The notes beneath the pieces were generated by a model. It had not been told where the DNA came from. It saw only the letters and a program-made list of their open reading frames with translations, and did not search any database. From Psilocybe azurescens (Eukaryota; Basidiomycota; Agaricomycetes; Agaricales; Agrocybaceae), in contig JAJIRX010000624.1 in assembly GCA_023853785.1 (NCBI GenBank), positions 1-64,000 on the forward strand: DNA of 64,000 nt, written 5' to 3'. The translations under genes were made by a program, and so were the position numbers. Shown in pieces: positions 44,325 through 56,173 of the stretch. The stretch's first letter is position 1; each line of letters opens with the position of its first letter.

Positions 44325-47300
44325 ATGGCCCCAGAAAAAGCTCTATGTGCCTGTGGATGTGGCCGTCGAGTATCCCGTGCTACAGAACGTGCTCATCTCA
44401 ATGGCCATGGTCCAACTGGTCTTGCCGCATCTGTGCTTGCTCAGAATTCATGGCTCCAAGTTGATAATGGACCTTCCACACAGAGCCAAAATGCTCATAT
44501 GAGCAACCCCTCTGACCAAATTCATCAAAACTCTGGAATAACCCAATATGAGCATCTTCAGATTTCTTCTGCTGATGATGCACCCACATTTTCAGACCCA
44601 GTCCCACCATCTCCTGATATGTCAAACAGCACTCAGGTGCCTCTGCATGGTTTGTCTGCAACAGTTACTCAGCATGTGGAAACTGCAGCCCATAATCGCT
44701 GGGATCAAGATCAGGGTGATGGAGATTCTGATCCAAGTGATGCAGAGGTGTTGCTATTGTCAGCAGACTTGGATGTTGATTCCATGATGGATCTGGATCA
44801 TGAAGACAACATTAACATGATCTCTGAGGATGAAACTAGGTCCGTGCAGCCAGGAATAAGTATTTGGGAACAACTGGGTGAGGATTTTGAAGCAGAAGCT
44901 GCTTCTATAGCTGGTGTGTTATTCATATATTATTGTCACCTCCAAATACTTATGCCACTCCTAGCATCTCAGTGTCTTGACCAAGATGATCTTGCTCTTC
45001 TGCGTGCCTTCAATCTCAAGGTTGAGTCCCATCTCCCTGACTACGTATTTGATCAGTTTCAATATACTTTTCCACTTGAGCGTCTTCCTTCATTCAAGGC
45101 TGCACGATCTCGTGTCAATTGGCTTTCAGGCTTCCATCCTATATATTATGACTGTTGCATCAATAGCTGCATATGCTATACTGGCCCATATGAAAAGCTT
45201 ACTTCATGTCTGAATCGTAAATGTGGTGCTTCTCGATATGACTCTGTTGGCAAACCAAGGAGACAGTTTCGATATCTGCCTCTCATACCACGACTTAGGG
45301 CACTCATGGCAAACAAGAAGCAGGCTGAATCTATGCGCTATCGTGCATTTGAGCATATCCATGAGGATGGAAAGATCAAGGATGTCTTTGACTCTACACA
45401 CTACCGCAATTTGTGCAAGACATTTGTGACTGTTAATGAAGATCAACTTCCTTTCTGGTTCTTCTCTGATCCTCGTGATATTGCACTTGGCCTCTCAACA
45501 GATGGTTTTTGCCCTTTCAAAAAGCGGAAACAGACAGCTTGGCCAATTATTTTATTCAACTACAATCTTCCCCCCGAAGTACGCTTTCACAAGAAGAATA
45601 TTATTACTATTGGTGTCATTCCAGGCCCAAAGAAACCATGGGATGCCGACTCATACTTATGGCCACTTGTTGCTGAACTTATACAGCTCATGATTGGAGT
45701 AACAGCTTATGATCCAATAACCCAAGCCCTTTTCCTTCTCCATGCCTATCTCATCCTGGTCTTTGGTGACATCCCAGCAGTCTCAATGCTTATGCGCATG
45801 AAAGGGACCAATGCTATTCATCCATGTCGAATGTGTATGAATGAGGGTGTGCATGTTCCTTTGGGCCACACTACCTACTACATCCCATTAGACCGCCGGA
45901 ACCACCCAGATTTACCAGAACCCACTGTGTATGATCCACTGGCTCTACCTCTTCGCACACCAGAACAATTTATGATGCAAGCTCGAGAGGTTCAGTTTGC
46001 AAATAATGATGTAACACGTGAACAACTAGCAAAGGCATATGGAATTAAAGGGATCCCTTTACTCAGTGCACTCTCTTCGTTATCTTTTCCACACTCCTTC
46101 CCAGGCGAGTTCATGCATCTCATATGGGAGAATCTTCTTCCAAATCTTCTTCAACTCTGGACAGCTGAATTCAAGGATATTGACCATTCAAATCATGACT
46201 ATGTACTTCAACCTTCTGTTTGGGAAGCAATTGGAGCAGCATCTGCTGCAGCAGGCAAAACAATACCTTCAGCATTTGGTACCCGAGTTCCCAACATTGC
46301 AACTAAGCAAATTCCACTTACTGCAGAGATGCGATCAATTTGGACACTATATCTAGCACCTGTGCTTTTAAGAGGAAGGTTCAAGAATAATAGATTCTAT
46401 GAACACTTTCTCAGGCTTGTGCACCTTCTCAACTTATGTCTACAATTTGAAGTCACAGATGATGAAGTTGATGAAATTACTGATGGATTTGCAGACTGGG
46501 TGAAGGAATATGAGTAGTAAGTGATAGTTTTCATGTTGTGAATAGAACTGTGCTCATATAATGATCCAATGCCAGGATTTACTATCAATATGACCCCCAG
46601 AGGCTTCCTCTCTGCCTCCTTACAGTCCATAGTTTACTTCATATTGGTCCAGGAATTAGAGCTGCTGGTCCAATTTGGGGTTATTGGGCCTTTCCAATGG
46701 AGAGATTCTGTGGTAACATATTGCCCGCCATCAAAAACCACCGCTCACCATACACCAATATTGACAACTTCATTACGGACCAAGCACAACTCATACAGAT
46801 CAAATTAATGTATGATTTATATTCAGAGCTCTCATTTAAGAAATCTGAAGATAATGCAGCTGGTTTCCATGTTGAAAATTGTGTGTCATGTACTCTTTTG
46901 CTTGAATTTTACTGACTGTTTTATTGTGTGCAGATGATCATAGCCGTCTATTACCACCACATCGACAAGAGATGCTATCACCTCATTTATGGAACAAGGT
47001 GTCTGCTGCACTTGCAACATTTTTTGGAAAGCCTATTCAAACTATTCGCCAAGTGCTTCCTAATCCAGAAACCAAAGTCTTACAATTTGGAAAGGTTCAA
47101 CGCATTGGAGGAGGTGATATCATCCATGCATCAGAACTTGTCAAATCACCAAATGATGTTCGTGATGCAACTTATTGCCGGGTAGGTATAAATTTACAAT
47201 GGGTTATAATTAGTTGATCATTTTTTTTTTTAATTAGTACCAACTTCTTGTTGACAGACATGCCCGTCATCGAAGCCGAACACCTGCATTTGAACAACAA

Positions 47301-47576
47301 GATTTCTATGGCCAGCTTCTCCGTATTTTTATTTTAACTCTCCCAGCCAGTGCTACCCTTGGAACAAGCCATGAGACCACACTGTGTCTTGCTGCTATTC
47401 GATCTGTCAAACTTGATAGTCGAAATACCTTGGGAATAAAGTATTATGAGCAAGATGGCCCCATTGAGGTTGTTGACCTCAATGCTATTCAGTGTACTGT
47501 TGGTCGTGTTCATGATCGTGGAAAATGGGCTATTATTGACCGTAGTGGAGCTTTTGCCCAAGCAGAGATTGTGTAA
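44325..47576 (+). CDS. CACTA (Tnp2-type) transposase, 4 exons, apparently intact
   Basis: It catalyses cut-and-paste movement of CACTA elements. Exons 44325-46513, 46576-46862, 46934-47181 and 47238-47576 give 1,020 residues without stops. The N terminus has a zinc-finger-like cluster (CACGCGRRVSRATERAH). The Transposase_21 core is clear: LGLSTDGFCPFKKRKQ with its Asp, VIPGPKKPWDADSYLWPL with the next Asp, MLMRMKGTNAIHPCRMC, and SFPGEFMHLIWENLLPNL. The C-terminal block (YQYDPQRLPLCLLTVHSLLH, GYWAFPMERFCGNILPAIK) resembles the domain of unknown function that follows in plant Tnp2. Splice sites keep frame (GA/GTAGTA, TG/GTTTCC, CGG/GTAGGT donors). Confidence 0.9.
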
Positions 47577-48504
47577 TAAATAAAGGATTCACAAAAGTGC
47601 AGAAATGTTGCAGAAAGGTAAGGAATTCCACCCCATGCCCTGTTACTATCACTAACCCAGTGTTTGTAAATTTTTAAAGACCAAAGCACATCTTTACAAG
47701 TTCTGCACTAATTTTTATAAAATGTTTACTATTGTGAAGCTTGGCATTTCAGCTGTAATAATATGTTTTTATTTCTAAGTGTTGACATTGAAGGAGAGGA
47801 ATTGGGGAAAAGAAAGGGACCTAGTGTTTGAAATAGCTGTCATGCACAGGTCACACACAACTTTGCAATCATCAACATGAATTGTAATGAATATTTAAAC
47901 TCTGAGGGAAGCCTAAATATATATGCATGTCAGGTTTTAAAATCTTTGTTGACTATTTCAGTGTCTTGTCACACCTGTATTTTTACCATCTTTCCTCACA
48001 CCTTATGGCTTCAAAAAATTATAAGCAAGATACTAAATTACCTGTTATGCACAATAAAATAAAAATAAAAATAAAAAACAGGAGAAAAACAAGCCATTTG
48101 CAATGTCAGAGCCTGATATTACACTTTTGGCACATTCATTACAATATTTTGACCCTTACATTGAATACAAAAATATAAAAATTCAAATTAATGTGCATAT
48201 AAGCTGTCTCTATGAGAGTGCTAAAAATCAAATTTAACAGAGCAGTGGTTGTGAAGTTATAAATGAAAAGTGTTTGTTTACAAACACGGGGTTAGTGATA
48301 GTATATAGCACTCTCTGAGGTATCCAGCAGATGAAATATAGACTTCTTTGGGCAGAATAAAGGCAGAATATCTTTTGGACATAAATTTAACATGAGTACA
48401 AAATTTCCACTGTTTTTAGTAAGAATATGATGGCGGATTTTTGATCTGAAACGCAATCTTTCTCCTGAGCCGTATTTCATACCTTAAATGTATGTTTTTG
48501 GCAC
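47577..48504. other. CACTA 3' non-coding region
   Basis: AT-rich; no supported gene. It leads to the two subterminal repeats. Confidence 0.5.
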
Positions 48505-48717
48505 TCGGAATTTCGGCATGCAATTCCTCCCTTTTTGATTCACAACTTTTGGGGCGGAAATACCCGTTACAGACATTTAAGGGCGGTTAAAAATGGAATT
48601 TCCGGCCGATCGGAATTTCAGCATGCAATTCCTCCATTTTTAGATTCACAACTTTTGGGGCGGAAATACCCGTTTCAGACACTTAAGGGCGGTTAAAAAT
48701 GGAATTTCCGGCCCGAT
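48505..48717. repeat. Subterminal tandem repeat of the CACTA right end
   Basis: Two copies of about 106 bp (CGGAATTTCGGCATGCAATT... and CGGAATTTCAGCATGCAATT...), each with GGGGCGGAAATACCCGTT and AAGGGCGGTTAAAAATGG. GGCGGAAT-type motifs recur in inverted form near the left end (40335-40415). These are likely transposase-binding sites. Confidence 0.75.
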
Positions 48718-50188
48718 CGGGCTCATAGTGTACTGTTGGAAGAATCAAGAGGGAAGTGGATGCCAACAAAGAAAACCCCAAAACAACAAAGGTGGATGTC
48801 CCTCCAAGCTTACTCCCAAGGATAAACAGGTCCTTTTTGTCAAATCAAAACAGGAAAGCTGGACAATGCTGTCCAGGCAACACACTTCATCAATGATGCT
48901 ATTCCATCTCCTGTTTGTGCCCAAACAGTCAGAAATGCCCTCAAAGAAAACAACTTCTGCTCTGTTGTTAAATCAAAACAGCCCCTCCTCAAGGCTATCC
49001 ACTGTCAAAAACACCTAAAATTCACCCAGAATCATGTTGGCTGGACTGTGGAGGATTGGAAAAAGAGTACTCTGGTCAGATGAAACAAAAATCAACAGGA
49101 TTGGCTCAGATGGAAGGGTCTATACATGGAAACCCAAGGGTGAAGCAATCTCAGATAGAACAACATCACCAACTGTCAAGCATGGAGGGGGCAAAAATCT
49201 CATGGTATGGGGTTGTATGGGGTGGAATGGTGTTGGAACACTCACTGAGGTTGAGGGAAGATGAATGCAGACCAATACTGTGAAATTTTGGAGCATGGGG
49301 TGGATGAAAGCTTTGACAACTTGGAGATGGCAGAGGGGAAAAGGATTTTTCAGCAGGATAATGACCCCAAACACACCTCCAAAAAGCTCAAGAACAGTTT
49401 TTGGCCAATGATGTTGAAGTTATGGAGTGGCCACCCCAATCCCCTGATCTCAATCCCATTGAACACCTTTGGGTTTACCTCAAAAGGCAAATGAACACTA
49501 TGAGACACCACCCAAAGGAGCATTTGAATTGTGGGAGAGATTGGCAAAGGAATGGACTGAAATACCTTCATAAACATGCCAAAGGCTTATAGAAAGCATG
49601 CCAAGGAGAATGGAGGCTGTTATCAAGGCAAAGGAAGGCCATACTAAGTACTAGATAGAGAGTCAAAAACTGTCCCAATACTCTATTATTTTGTAAATCC
49701 CATTACTTAATCAGTTTTTGTTAAAATCATGTGACCTTGGTGAAAAATATATGTTAGTCACATGTTAAACTATCACATATAATATTTTCAGACTTTTACA
49801 TAATTTATTTCCCAAGTTATTAAACAATTAGTGAGAAAGTGCCAAACATTGGGACGGTTTTTTGAGCTACTGTACTTTAGTTTGTGATAATTGAAAGTGA
49901 CTAAAAGAAAAGGAAGGAAATGGACTGCGTGCTGCCTAGCCTTTGCTGCACCAATTATATAGTGGACAGTACTAGTTTGCCTGGGCTACAGCACTTATTT
50001 GAAGATAACATGGTTGTCCATGTGGCAGTGCCTCCTTGAGTAGCAATCACCCAACTTATTTTATCAGATGACTTGCAGCTAAGGCGTGTCAGGACTAGAT
50101 TGCTTAGGGGTATATTTCCTAGAAAACCCTACCAAGGTTCCCAAGCACAGTTGCTATTGGTTTAGGACCTCCTGGAACAGCAGGTGCC

Positions 50189-51170
50189 AACATGGGACGG
50201 TGATCAAATGATGTACCATATGGAATTTGAATTATTTATGATCTAATGTGTCACACGGCCTGAAAGAGGCTCACTGAAAAGCTAATTATCTTGTGCTTGT
50301 CACAGTATCAAGTGAGGGCCTAAAATTCTCATGTGAGGTACAGTGTCAAGTGGGACCATCCCTGATACACCAAACACTGGCCCTGTGGGGAAATTTTTGA
50401 TTTCGGCAGCTGGTTTGCAGCAAATTTGGCACTGGCTACAGCCATTCTAATGACCATTCCATGGGATATTTTCATCCCTATTTTGATACTTTTACCATGG
50501 TTGGTTTACTAATCTAGATTCATTTGTAGGGAAAATTGGGGGAAGAAATAGAGCCAGAGGTCCACTCCAATTTATCCAGTTTCCTGGCTTCATGGACTCT
50601 GCAATTAAGCATTAAAGTACAGAATGGCCTCCACTTTTGCAGAATTTTAAATTACATTCAATACATATTTTATATGCAGCTCAGTTCTTTCGAGAATAAA
50701 TGTTCATTCAAAAATGTGGTAAATAGTTAAGAAATTTATGTGGTTTCCAAGCTATACGGCCTCTGCTTCTGCAGAATTTTTAAATACAATCAATACATAT
50801 TTTGTATGCAGATCCAATCTCTCTAGAATAAATGTTCATGTAACAATGTGGCAGATAGGTATTAAAATAGGTATAGAATCTATCTGATTTGCTATCTGTA
50901 CAGCATCTGCCATTATTCATTCAAGCACAGAATGGCCTCTGCTCTTGCATAATTTTCAATTACCATTGATTCAAAAAATCTATGCAACCTTTCCATGGAC
51001 AGAAGATTTTAGATGTAGACTGAGGAGAGCCACATACAGTATCATATCTTGGCTGCCATTCCCTCCCCACTTGGAGAAACACATGCATGGGCTTATATAT
51101 TTTAATTAATACTGTACAATACCAAATACATGGTCAAACCTTTGATTGCACTTCATTTTTCTCTTCCAAA
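50189..51170. repeat. Intergenic transposon debris with a three-fold direct repeat
   Basis: AGAATGGCCTC..CTTTTGCAGAATTTT..ATTACATTCAATACATATTTT-type units recur at about 50620, 50755 and 50930. No gene supported. Confidence 0.5.
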
Positions 51171-53048
51171 ATATGTTTTCACCCCCAAGTAGTCTTTGAT
51201 TTAACCCTGGTTTTGTAAAGTACTGATCCTCCAGCCCAGAATGTACTGAGTTAACCCCCTTTCTGAGCATCTCAAGTACTGATCTAACTTTTTGCAACTA
51301 CTGAGTTAACCCTGATTCAGTAACTCCAGATTTAACCCCCTTTCCAAGTACTGAGTTAACCCTGCTTTTGACATGAATTTTAACTCTGTGAGAACAGTGA
51401 CCACTTTTTGACCACCTTTCTTTATAATTCCCTTTTGCTTTATCAGCTGATCCACTCCTCTAGTTTCATCTCCACTTTCCTCATCATCCTTATCCTTTTC
51501 AATATCTTCACTGTTATCTTCTTCTGAATCACTTGTGTTTTCTTCTGACTCTGGAGCTTCCACATTGCATGCACCAAGACATTGATACTCAACACAGAAG
51601 ATAGGCCAGGACACTTCTTTATACTTTGAAGGTACCTTACAATCATTTTCAGTTGCCCAATTAAGAATAAATGAACAGGCACATATGTCTTTGGGTCGAT
51701 CACAAGGATGATGAAAGAATTGCATTGAAACAAGACCACTGGAGATCTTATACTCTTGAGATGAGTAATTGTTCTCCTATTAAAATCAGACAAGCAATTA
51801 GTATAAGCAATTTCAAAATTTAGAACTGAATACTTTACCCAATCTTGGAATGGCCTGTATATTTGAACTGTTTCAGTTTTCCCAAGACATTTCCATCCAT
51901 TTTTCTTCCTTCAGATAACAGCATTGAGAGGTCTCATCTCTGAAGAATTTGTAGCTCCATGACATGGCCAGTGACAAGGTGGTTCTTCATCAACTTTGAT
52001 CTGCCATATGAATGTTTGCATACTAAACTGGACTGCCTGAGCAGTCTGTGGAGTGTACTGATTCATGCTGGTATCCTTTTTGTCAACCTTTTGAGGAGGT
52101 GTAACAGGCTGAAGGAACTGAGAAGCTGTCATGTTCTGGTCATCAGGAATAGGATCAGTTCTATATTTCTGATCCCTTTTTGATGGACAACCAGATTGCT
52201 TATAAGTGGGCTACATATAGATATCAGAACAGAATGTAGTGTTAAGGGAATTTGAATACTGCACCTTAACAGGTGGATTAGGTTTTCTGATATTTGACTG
52301 TAAGCCAGAATTACTGTCTTCATCATCAACTTCCATGTAGTCATCTGGATCAGGGATCTGCATTTGATTTTGCTGAGACACATGTGTTAGATAGATTACA
52401 CATCAAAATTAGCATATACATCTGACCTTCTTAGAGCTCTTAACACTATCTCTGATCTTGAAAGGACTTGCACCTTCAGAGGCTGATGTTGAGAGCTATG
52501 AATCATTTATCAGTTATGATCAGATAAGAAATGCATATATCTAGCTCATTTACCTGACACTTTTTTGAGTTTCTTTTGTCTTTGCCCATAGTAAGGATGA
52601 GAGATAGTGGTAGAGAGTCAAGATCACAAAGATCAATAAGCGGCGGATGCAGCTGATCAGAAGTATCCAAATTAGGAATTTCCTAATTGGGAAACCGCAA
52701 AAGCAGGGTTTGATCAGTACTTTGGCCAGGCATAATGGGGTTAAATCAGTACTTTGGTAAGGTATAATGGGGGTTAAATCAGTACTTTAGTAAGGCATAA
52801 TGGGGGTTAGATCAGTGCTTTGTTTATAACATAATGGGAGTTAGATCAGTACAACAAAACCAGGGTTAAATCAGTAGATACATCCCAGTTAGATCAGTAG
52901 TTCAAAACCAGGGTTACTTCAGGACTTTAAATACCAGGGTTAATTCAGTACAATAAAACCAGGGTTAATTCAGTACTTTATATTCAGGTTAAATCAGTAG
53001 TTATTAAAATGGGGGTTAAATCAAAGACTACAGGGGGTAGAAACATAT
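51171..53048. mobile_element. DNA transposon with long inverted arrays of a short repeat
   Basis: The ends ATATGTTTTCACCCCCAAG and, read inward from the right, ATATGTTTCTACCCCCTG are inverted repeats; both continue GTAGTCTTTGATTTAACCC. Each end then carries many copies of AGTACTGAGTTAACCC-like units: about 7 on the left (51200-51380) and about 14 on the right (52700-53030), in opposite orientation. Inside is one five-exon gene. No transposase motif is recognised and no target duplication could be fixed. Confidence 0.7.
51306..52589 (-). pseudogene. Five-exon gene of the arrayed-TIR element, one in-frame stop
   Basis: Minus-strand exons 52589-52554, 52495-52427, 52372-52265, 52210-51839 and 51776-51306 keep one frame of 352 codons with phase-0 introns. 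The product has a basic start (MGKDKRNSKKC), an acidic region (IPDPDDYMEVDDEDSN), a middle with AVQFSMQTFIWQIKVDEEPP and HWPCHGATNSSEMRPLNAVI, a single TGA at 51911-51913 (probably from CGA), then KKNGWKCLGKTETVQIYRP, FFHHPCDRPKDICACSF and an Asp/Glu/Ser-rich segment. The C/H spacing suggests a zinc-binding DNA-recognition domain, but I do not recognise a family. The last residues read into the terminal array. Confidence 0.6.
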
Positions 53049-53233
53049 CTTGCTTTTCTCTTCAAGTCTTCTGAAATTAGAATTATCCTGAGACCATACA
53101 ACCTGTGGCAGCATATTTCTGAACATTTTTGTAATGTGTAGATCAGAGCTAATAGAAAATTATTACATTGTATTCATATACTTGTTATTGCCTAAATTGG
53201 CAAAGTGCGGCACATTTATTGATTTACACACCT

Positions 53234-53470
53234 TGTCGTTATAATGGTGGCAGGACCACATCAGTTATTTTTGTATGTATTATCTTATGTTTACCATGAC
53301 TTTGCTACGACCCTTAGTATCCTACCAAGGATGGTCTTTACTGTAGCTCTTATTCTCCTTATTATCTTTTAGTATTACAATAGGTCTTATTAGTATAAAT
53401 ACCCCTCGATATCATTGTACATACCACAGTCTAATATTACCCACCTTTGCATCACATCATATCTCCACTA
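53234..53470 (+). repeat. Probable 5' LTR of the copia element
   Basis: Boundaries are approximate. A TATA box (TATAAATACCCC, about 53394) and a copia-type primer-binding site immediately downstream place the LTR here. No 3' LTR remains, because the element is cut at 57732. Confidence 0.4.
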
Positions 53471-53471
53471 G

Positions 53472-53485
53472 GTTATGGGCCTCGC
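53472..53485 (+). other. Copia-type primer-binding site
   Basis: AGGTTATGGGCC is complementary to the anticodon arm of initiator Met tRNA, the half-tRNA priming known from copia elements. Confidence 0.6.
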
Positions 53486-53778
53486 TCTTGCACTATAAAC
53501 CTACGAATAACTTTATCTATCTAAACCTTTATCCTCCACGATGTCAACTCCTGTCAAAGAGGAATTCTTCAAAGTACCCAAGCTCCTCGCCAACGGAAGC
53601 AACTGGGTGACTTACCGGGATAGACTCTGGTGGGCGCTTAGCGCTTGAGGCTTGCTTGAATATATTGACACAGTAATCCCTGAACCCACCATTACCGTAC
53701 CAGAAACCCTCATCACCCAAGCACCTGCGGTTACGGAAGCCAAAATTGGAACACCTGCAACACCTGGAAGGTCCCCGG

Positions 53779-56173
53779 TGAGATGTTTAGCGCGGGGTGA
53801 CTTTGTAATTGCCCAATACACAACACCCAATCAAATATTTATATTGATCAGTTCGATCTGGGAGGGTAAGCTTGTAAGGCTTATTACAATAACTAGTTTT
53901 AGCAGAGTGCAGACTTAGATGATTGCTCAAGGGTGATCACTAGTAGCTATAGAACACTCTTACAGGCTAGTACACACAAGGCACTTGAATAGTAAGGGCG
54001 ATCTCCCTATATGAGGGTGATCACCAATATCAGGGGGATCGCTTTTGGGGGCAAGTGTACATGGGACACTTAACAGTTCTCTTTATAAAACCCAAACTCA
54101 AACTTTAGCAAACACTATAAGCAATCACCTGTATTAACACGTAGTAGATCCTTGGTTCCTATAAGCAACTGGGCACACTAGTCCACAGTCCTTAGTTTAC
54201 TATAGGCAATGTCCTGAAACAGTTGGATTTCTCTGACAGTTGTCCCTAGTTACTATGAGCAATCACTAGCCTTTATAGGGTTCCCACCTGTACTTAATAA
54301 TCCCCAGGGCAGTCTTACTATAGGCAATGTCCTGAACAGTCGGAGTTCTCTGACAGTCGTCCCTAGTTACTATGAGCAATCGCTAGTCATGTAGGGTTCC
54401 AATCTGTACTTAACAATCCCCAGGGCAGTCCACAGATGACTTATAAAAGCCTGCTTATCAAGTCTAATAGACCTGACATTGAATATAACAATGGTGATCG
54501 CTCACAAAACCAGGTAGCACCTAATTGCTTAAGGTGAACTGCAGTGTCTGATCTCTTATCACACAAATCACTAGTCCTCAAAGTGTTAACACTAGAATTC
54601 TTATTCGGAGTAAATTCTGATATCAAATCTGGGGTGTAGATTACTTGGTTCCTATTCTAAGATACAGGGCTGCTTTTATAGACTAAATAGATACTTTGGC
54701 TTGTGATAATTGAAAGAGACTAAGAGAAAAGGAAGGAAATGGACTGCATGCTGCCTAGCCTTTGCTGCACCAATTATAATAGTGGAAAGTACTAGTTTGC
54801 CTGGGCTACGGCGCTTATTTGAAGATAACATGGTTGTCCATGTGGCAGTGCCTTCTTGGGTAGCGATCACCCGACTTATTTTATCAGATGGCTCAGCGGC
54901 TAAGGCATGTCAGGACTAGATTGCTTAGGGGTATATTTCCTAGGAAACCCTACCAAGGTTCCCAAGCACAGTTGCTATTGGTTTAGGACCTCCTGGAACA
55001 GCAGGTGCCCTTATCATGAGGCAAGTTACCTCTAGTATTGTGTGGTGATCGCTGGCTGGGTGATCGCTCACTCACGTTGGCTGCATTGCAAATTACAAGT
55101 TTTTATAGTCGGATCTAGTAGACTGCTATATGCTGAGTTGTACACAAGATTTCAATTGCCAATACATTCGGTCTGTGGGAAGATCACCCGTGTGGCGCAG
55201 TGATGTCTGATCCCGAGCGGTTGATCGCCTATTTTAGTGAACAGCCTTTGTGAGGCCTGGACATGGTGATCACTTTGCTAATTAATAAGGTTTTCATCAC
55301 TTGGCAATCGCTTGGTAAGGCACTGGTGGGTGTTACCCCTTGTAAGAGCCAAGGTCATTTCTTAAGAGTTTCTTCTTTATGGGACTAATAGCATGATCAA
55401 TGGAGCGGGCAATCACTTTGGACGCTCGGTTAGGGTTGCTTTGATAGCTGTGTAGGAAACTAAAGGTAGTCTTTGATGTTAGAAATAGACAATAATGCAC
55501 AAATCAGTAGCTATACTGATGAGTAACAATAGAGTCAAATCTCAAATGCGCAACAATGACAAGTATGAGTGAAAATAGTAAATTGCTTCTGTAGACTCCA
55601 AATCTTGTTCTAGTGTCTTTGTTTCCTCAGACATAGTAGGAATACTGGTCTTTACATGGCTAAGTGTCTAAAAATGGCGAGGCGTGACTATAGGTGTCCA
55701 CAATATTGCGTCAAAACACCAAACCTATAATTACATGACAAATTATATATCACCGGAACCGTCTCAACGAGGGGATTCCGGATCAGTGATCAGAATTTGA
55801 ATAACTTTACTCTACAAAAAGTTATTAACAGAACAGTGTGCAAAAACACCGAAAAGAGCGAATTCTAACTAAGTGTCCATTTGTACAAGTCCAAATATCA
55901 AGTGTAGAACATTAGAAACAAAGTGTTTAATCACAAAAACTAACATTTGATTCGTAGCACTGATTAATAGGCCACACTACACCTTAGTTAGTTTGTAAGG
56001 TCTATTACTCTTGTTGGCCCACTAGGAAGTAAAGCCTCAAAGCCTAATAGTCTGGCGTATCTCCTACCCTTCACTAGTATAATGTACTAGTTTATTACAG
56101 ATAACAATCACAAAAATAAGGGCCACTGTATCTCACTATGAATTGTAAGCTCAGAATGATTTACACCCTTTCA
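53779..56173 (-). repeat. R1 repeat, complete copy R1e with nested solo LTR
   Basis: Bounded on the + strand by TGAGATGTTT and CCCTTTCA and flanked by CCGG on both sides (53775-53778, 56174-56177), a 4 bp target duplication inside copia gag. Length is 2,395 bp; removing the solo LTR plus one target duplication (474 bp) gives 1,921 bp, exactly the length of R1c. Confidence 0.92.
55477..55945. mobile_element. Solo LTR, 469 bp
   Basis: Starts TGTTAG and ends CTAACA; TTTGA flanks both sides (55472-55476, 55946-55950) as a 5 bp target duplication. R1c lacks it at the matching place. No coding capacity. Confidence 0.88.

Larger units (their letters stand above)
40310..48730 (+). mobile_element. 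CACTA (EnSpm) DNA transposon, 8.4 kb
   Basis: The right end read inward is CACTATGAGCCCGATCGGGC, a CACTA terminus. The left end CTCTAGGGGCCCCAGGAGGT matches it at 22 of 30 positions over the first 30 bases. TACT lies on both sides (40306-40309, 48731-48734), so the target duplication is 3-4 bp. Inside are a CACTA transposase gene (+), a companion gene (-), captured host gene DNA, and subterminal repeats: GATCTGAAAATGAGC units near 40580-40670, and two 106 bp copies at about 48505-48717. Confidence 0.9.
40205..49610 (+). pseudogene. Tc1-like DD34E transposase, split by CACTA and frameshifted
   Basis: The N-terminal helix-turn-helix part (40205-40309: QYNSVLNLLEKGYSL, then SKTGLGKST) is followed, after the CACTA element, by TVGRIKREVD (48731 on). 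Deleting the CACTA insert and one TACT copy restores GLGKSTVGRI, which proves the insertion point. Downstream are GGCPSKLTPKDKQ, then LWSDETKINRIG (first Asp), QQDNDPKHTS (second Asp) and SPDLNPIEHLW (Glu), with 34 residues between the second Asp and the Glu. Frameshifts near 48790, 48860, 49055 and 49390, and a stop near 49570, inactivate it. Confidence 0.9.
39847..49872. mobile_element. Tc1/mariner element with long TIRs, host of the CACTA insertion
   Basis: Ends CAGTAGCTCAAAAAACC and GGTTTTTTGAGCTACTG are flanked by TA on both sides (39845-39846 and 49873-49874), the Tc1/mariner target duplication. Terminal inverted repeats are about 210 bp (39847-40055 and 49662-49872) and nearly identical; each has an inner inverted copy of its tip (ACATTGGGACAGTTTTTGA). 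Removing the CACTA element leaves an element of about 1.6 kb with one DD34E transposase gene. Confidence 0.92.
39547..50188 (-). repeat. R1 repeat, truncated copy R1d, split by Tc1
   Basis: R1 sequence in reverse orientation runs 39547-39846, is interrupted by the Tc1 element, and resumes 49873-50188 (CTTTAGTTTGTGATAATTG...CAGGTGCC). The left end is cut by the E1 terminus, and the right end stops within R1. Confidence 0.85.
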
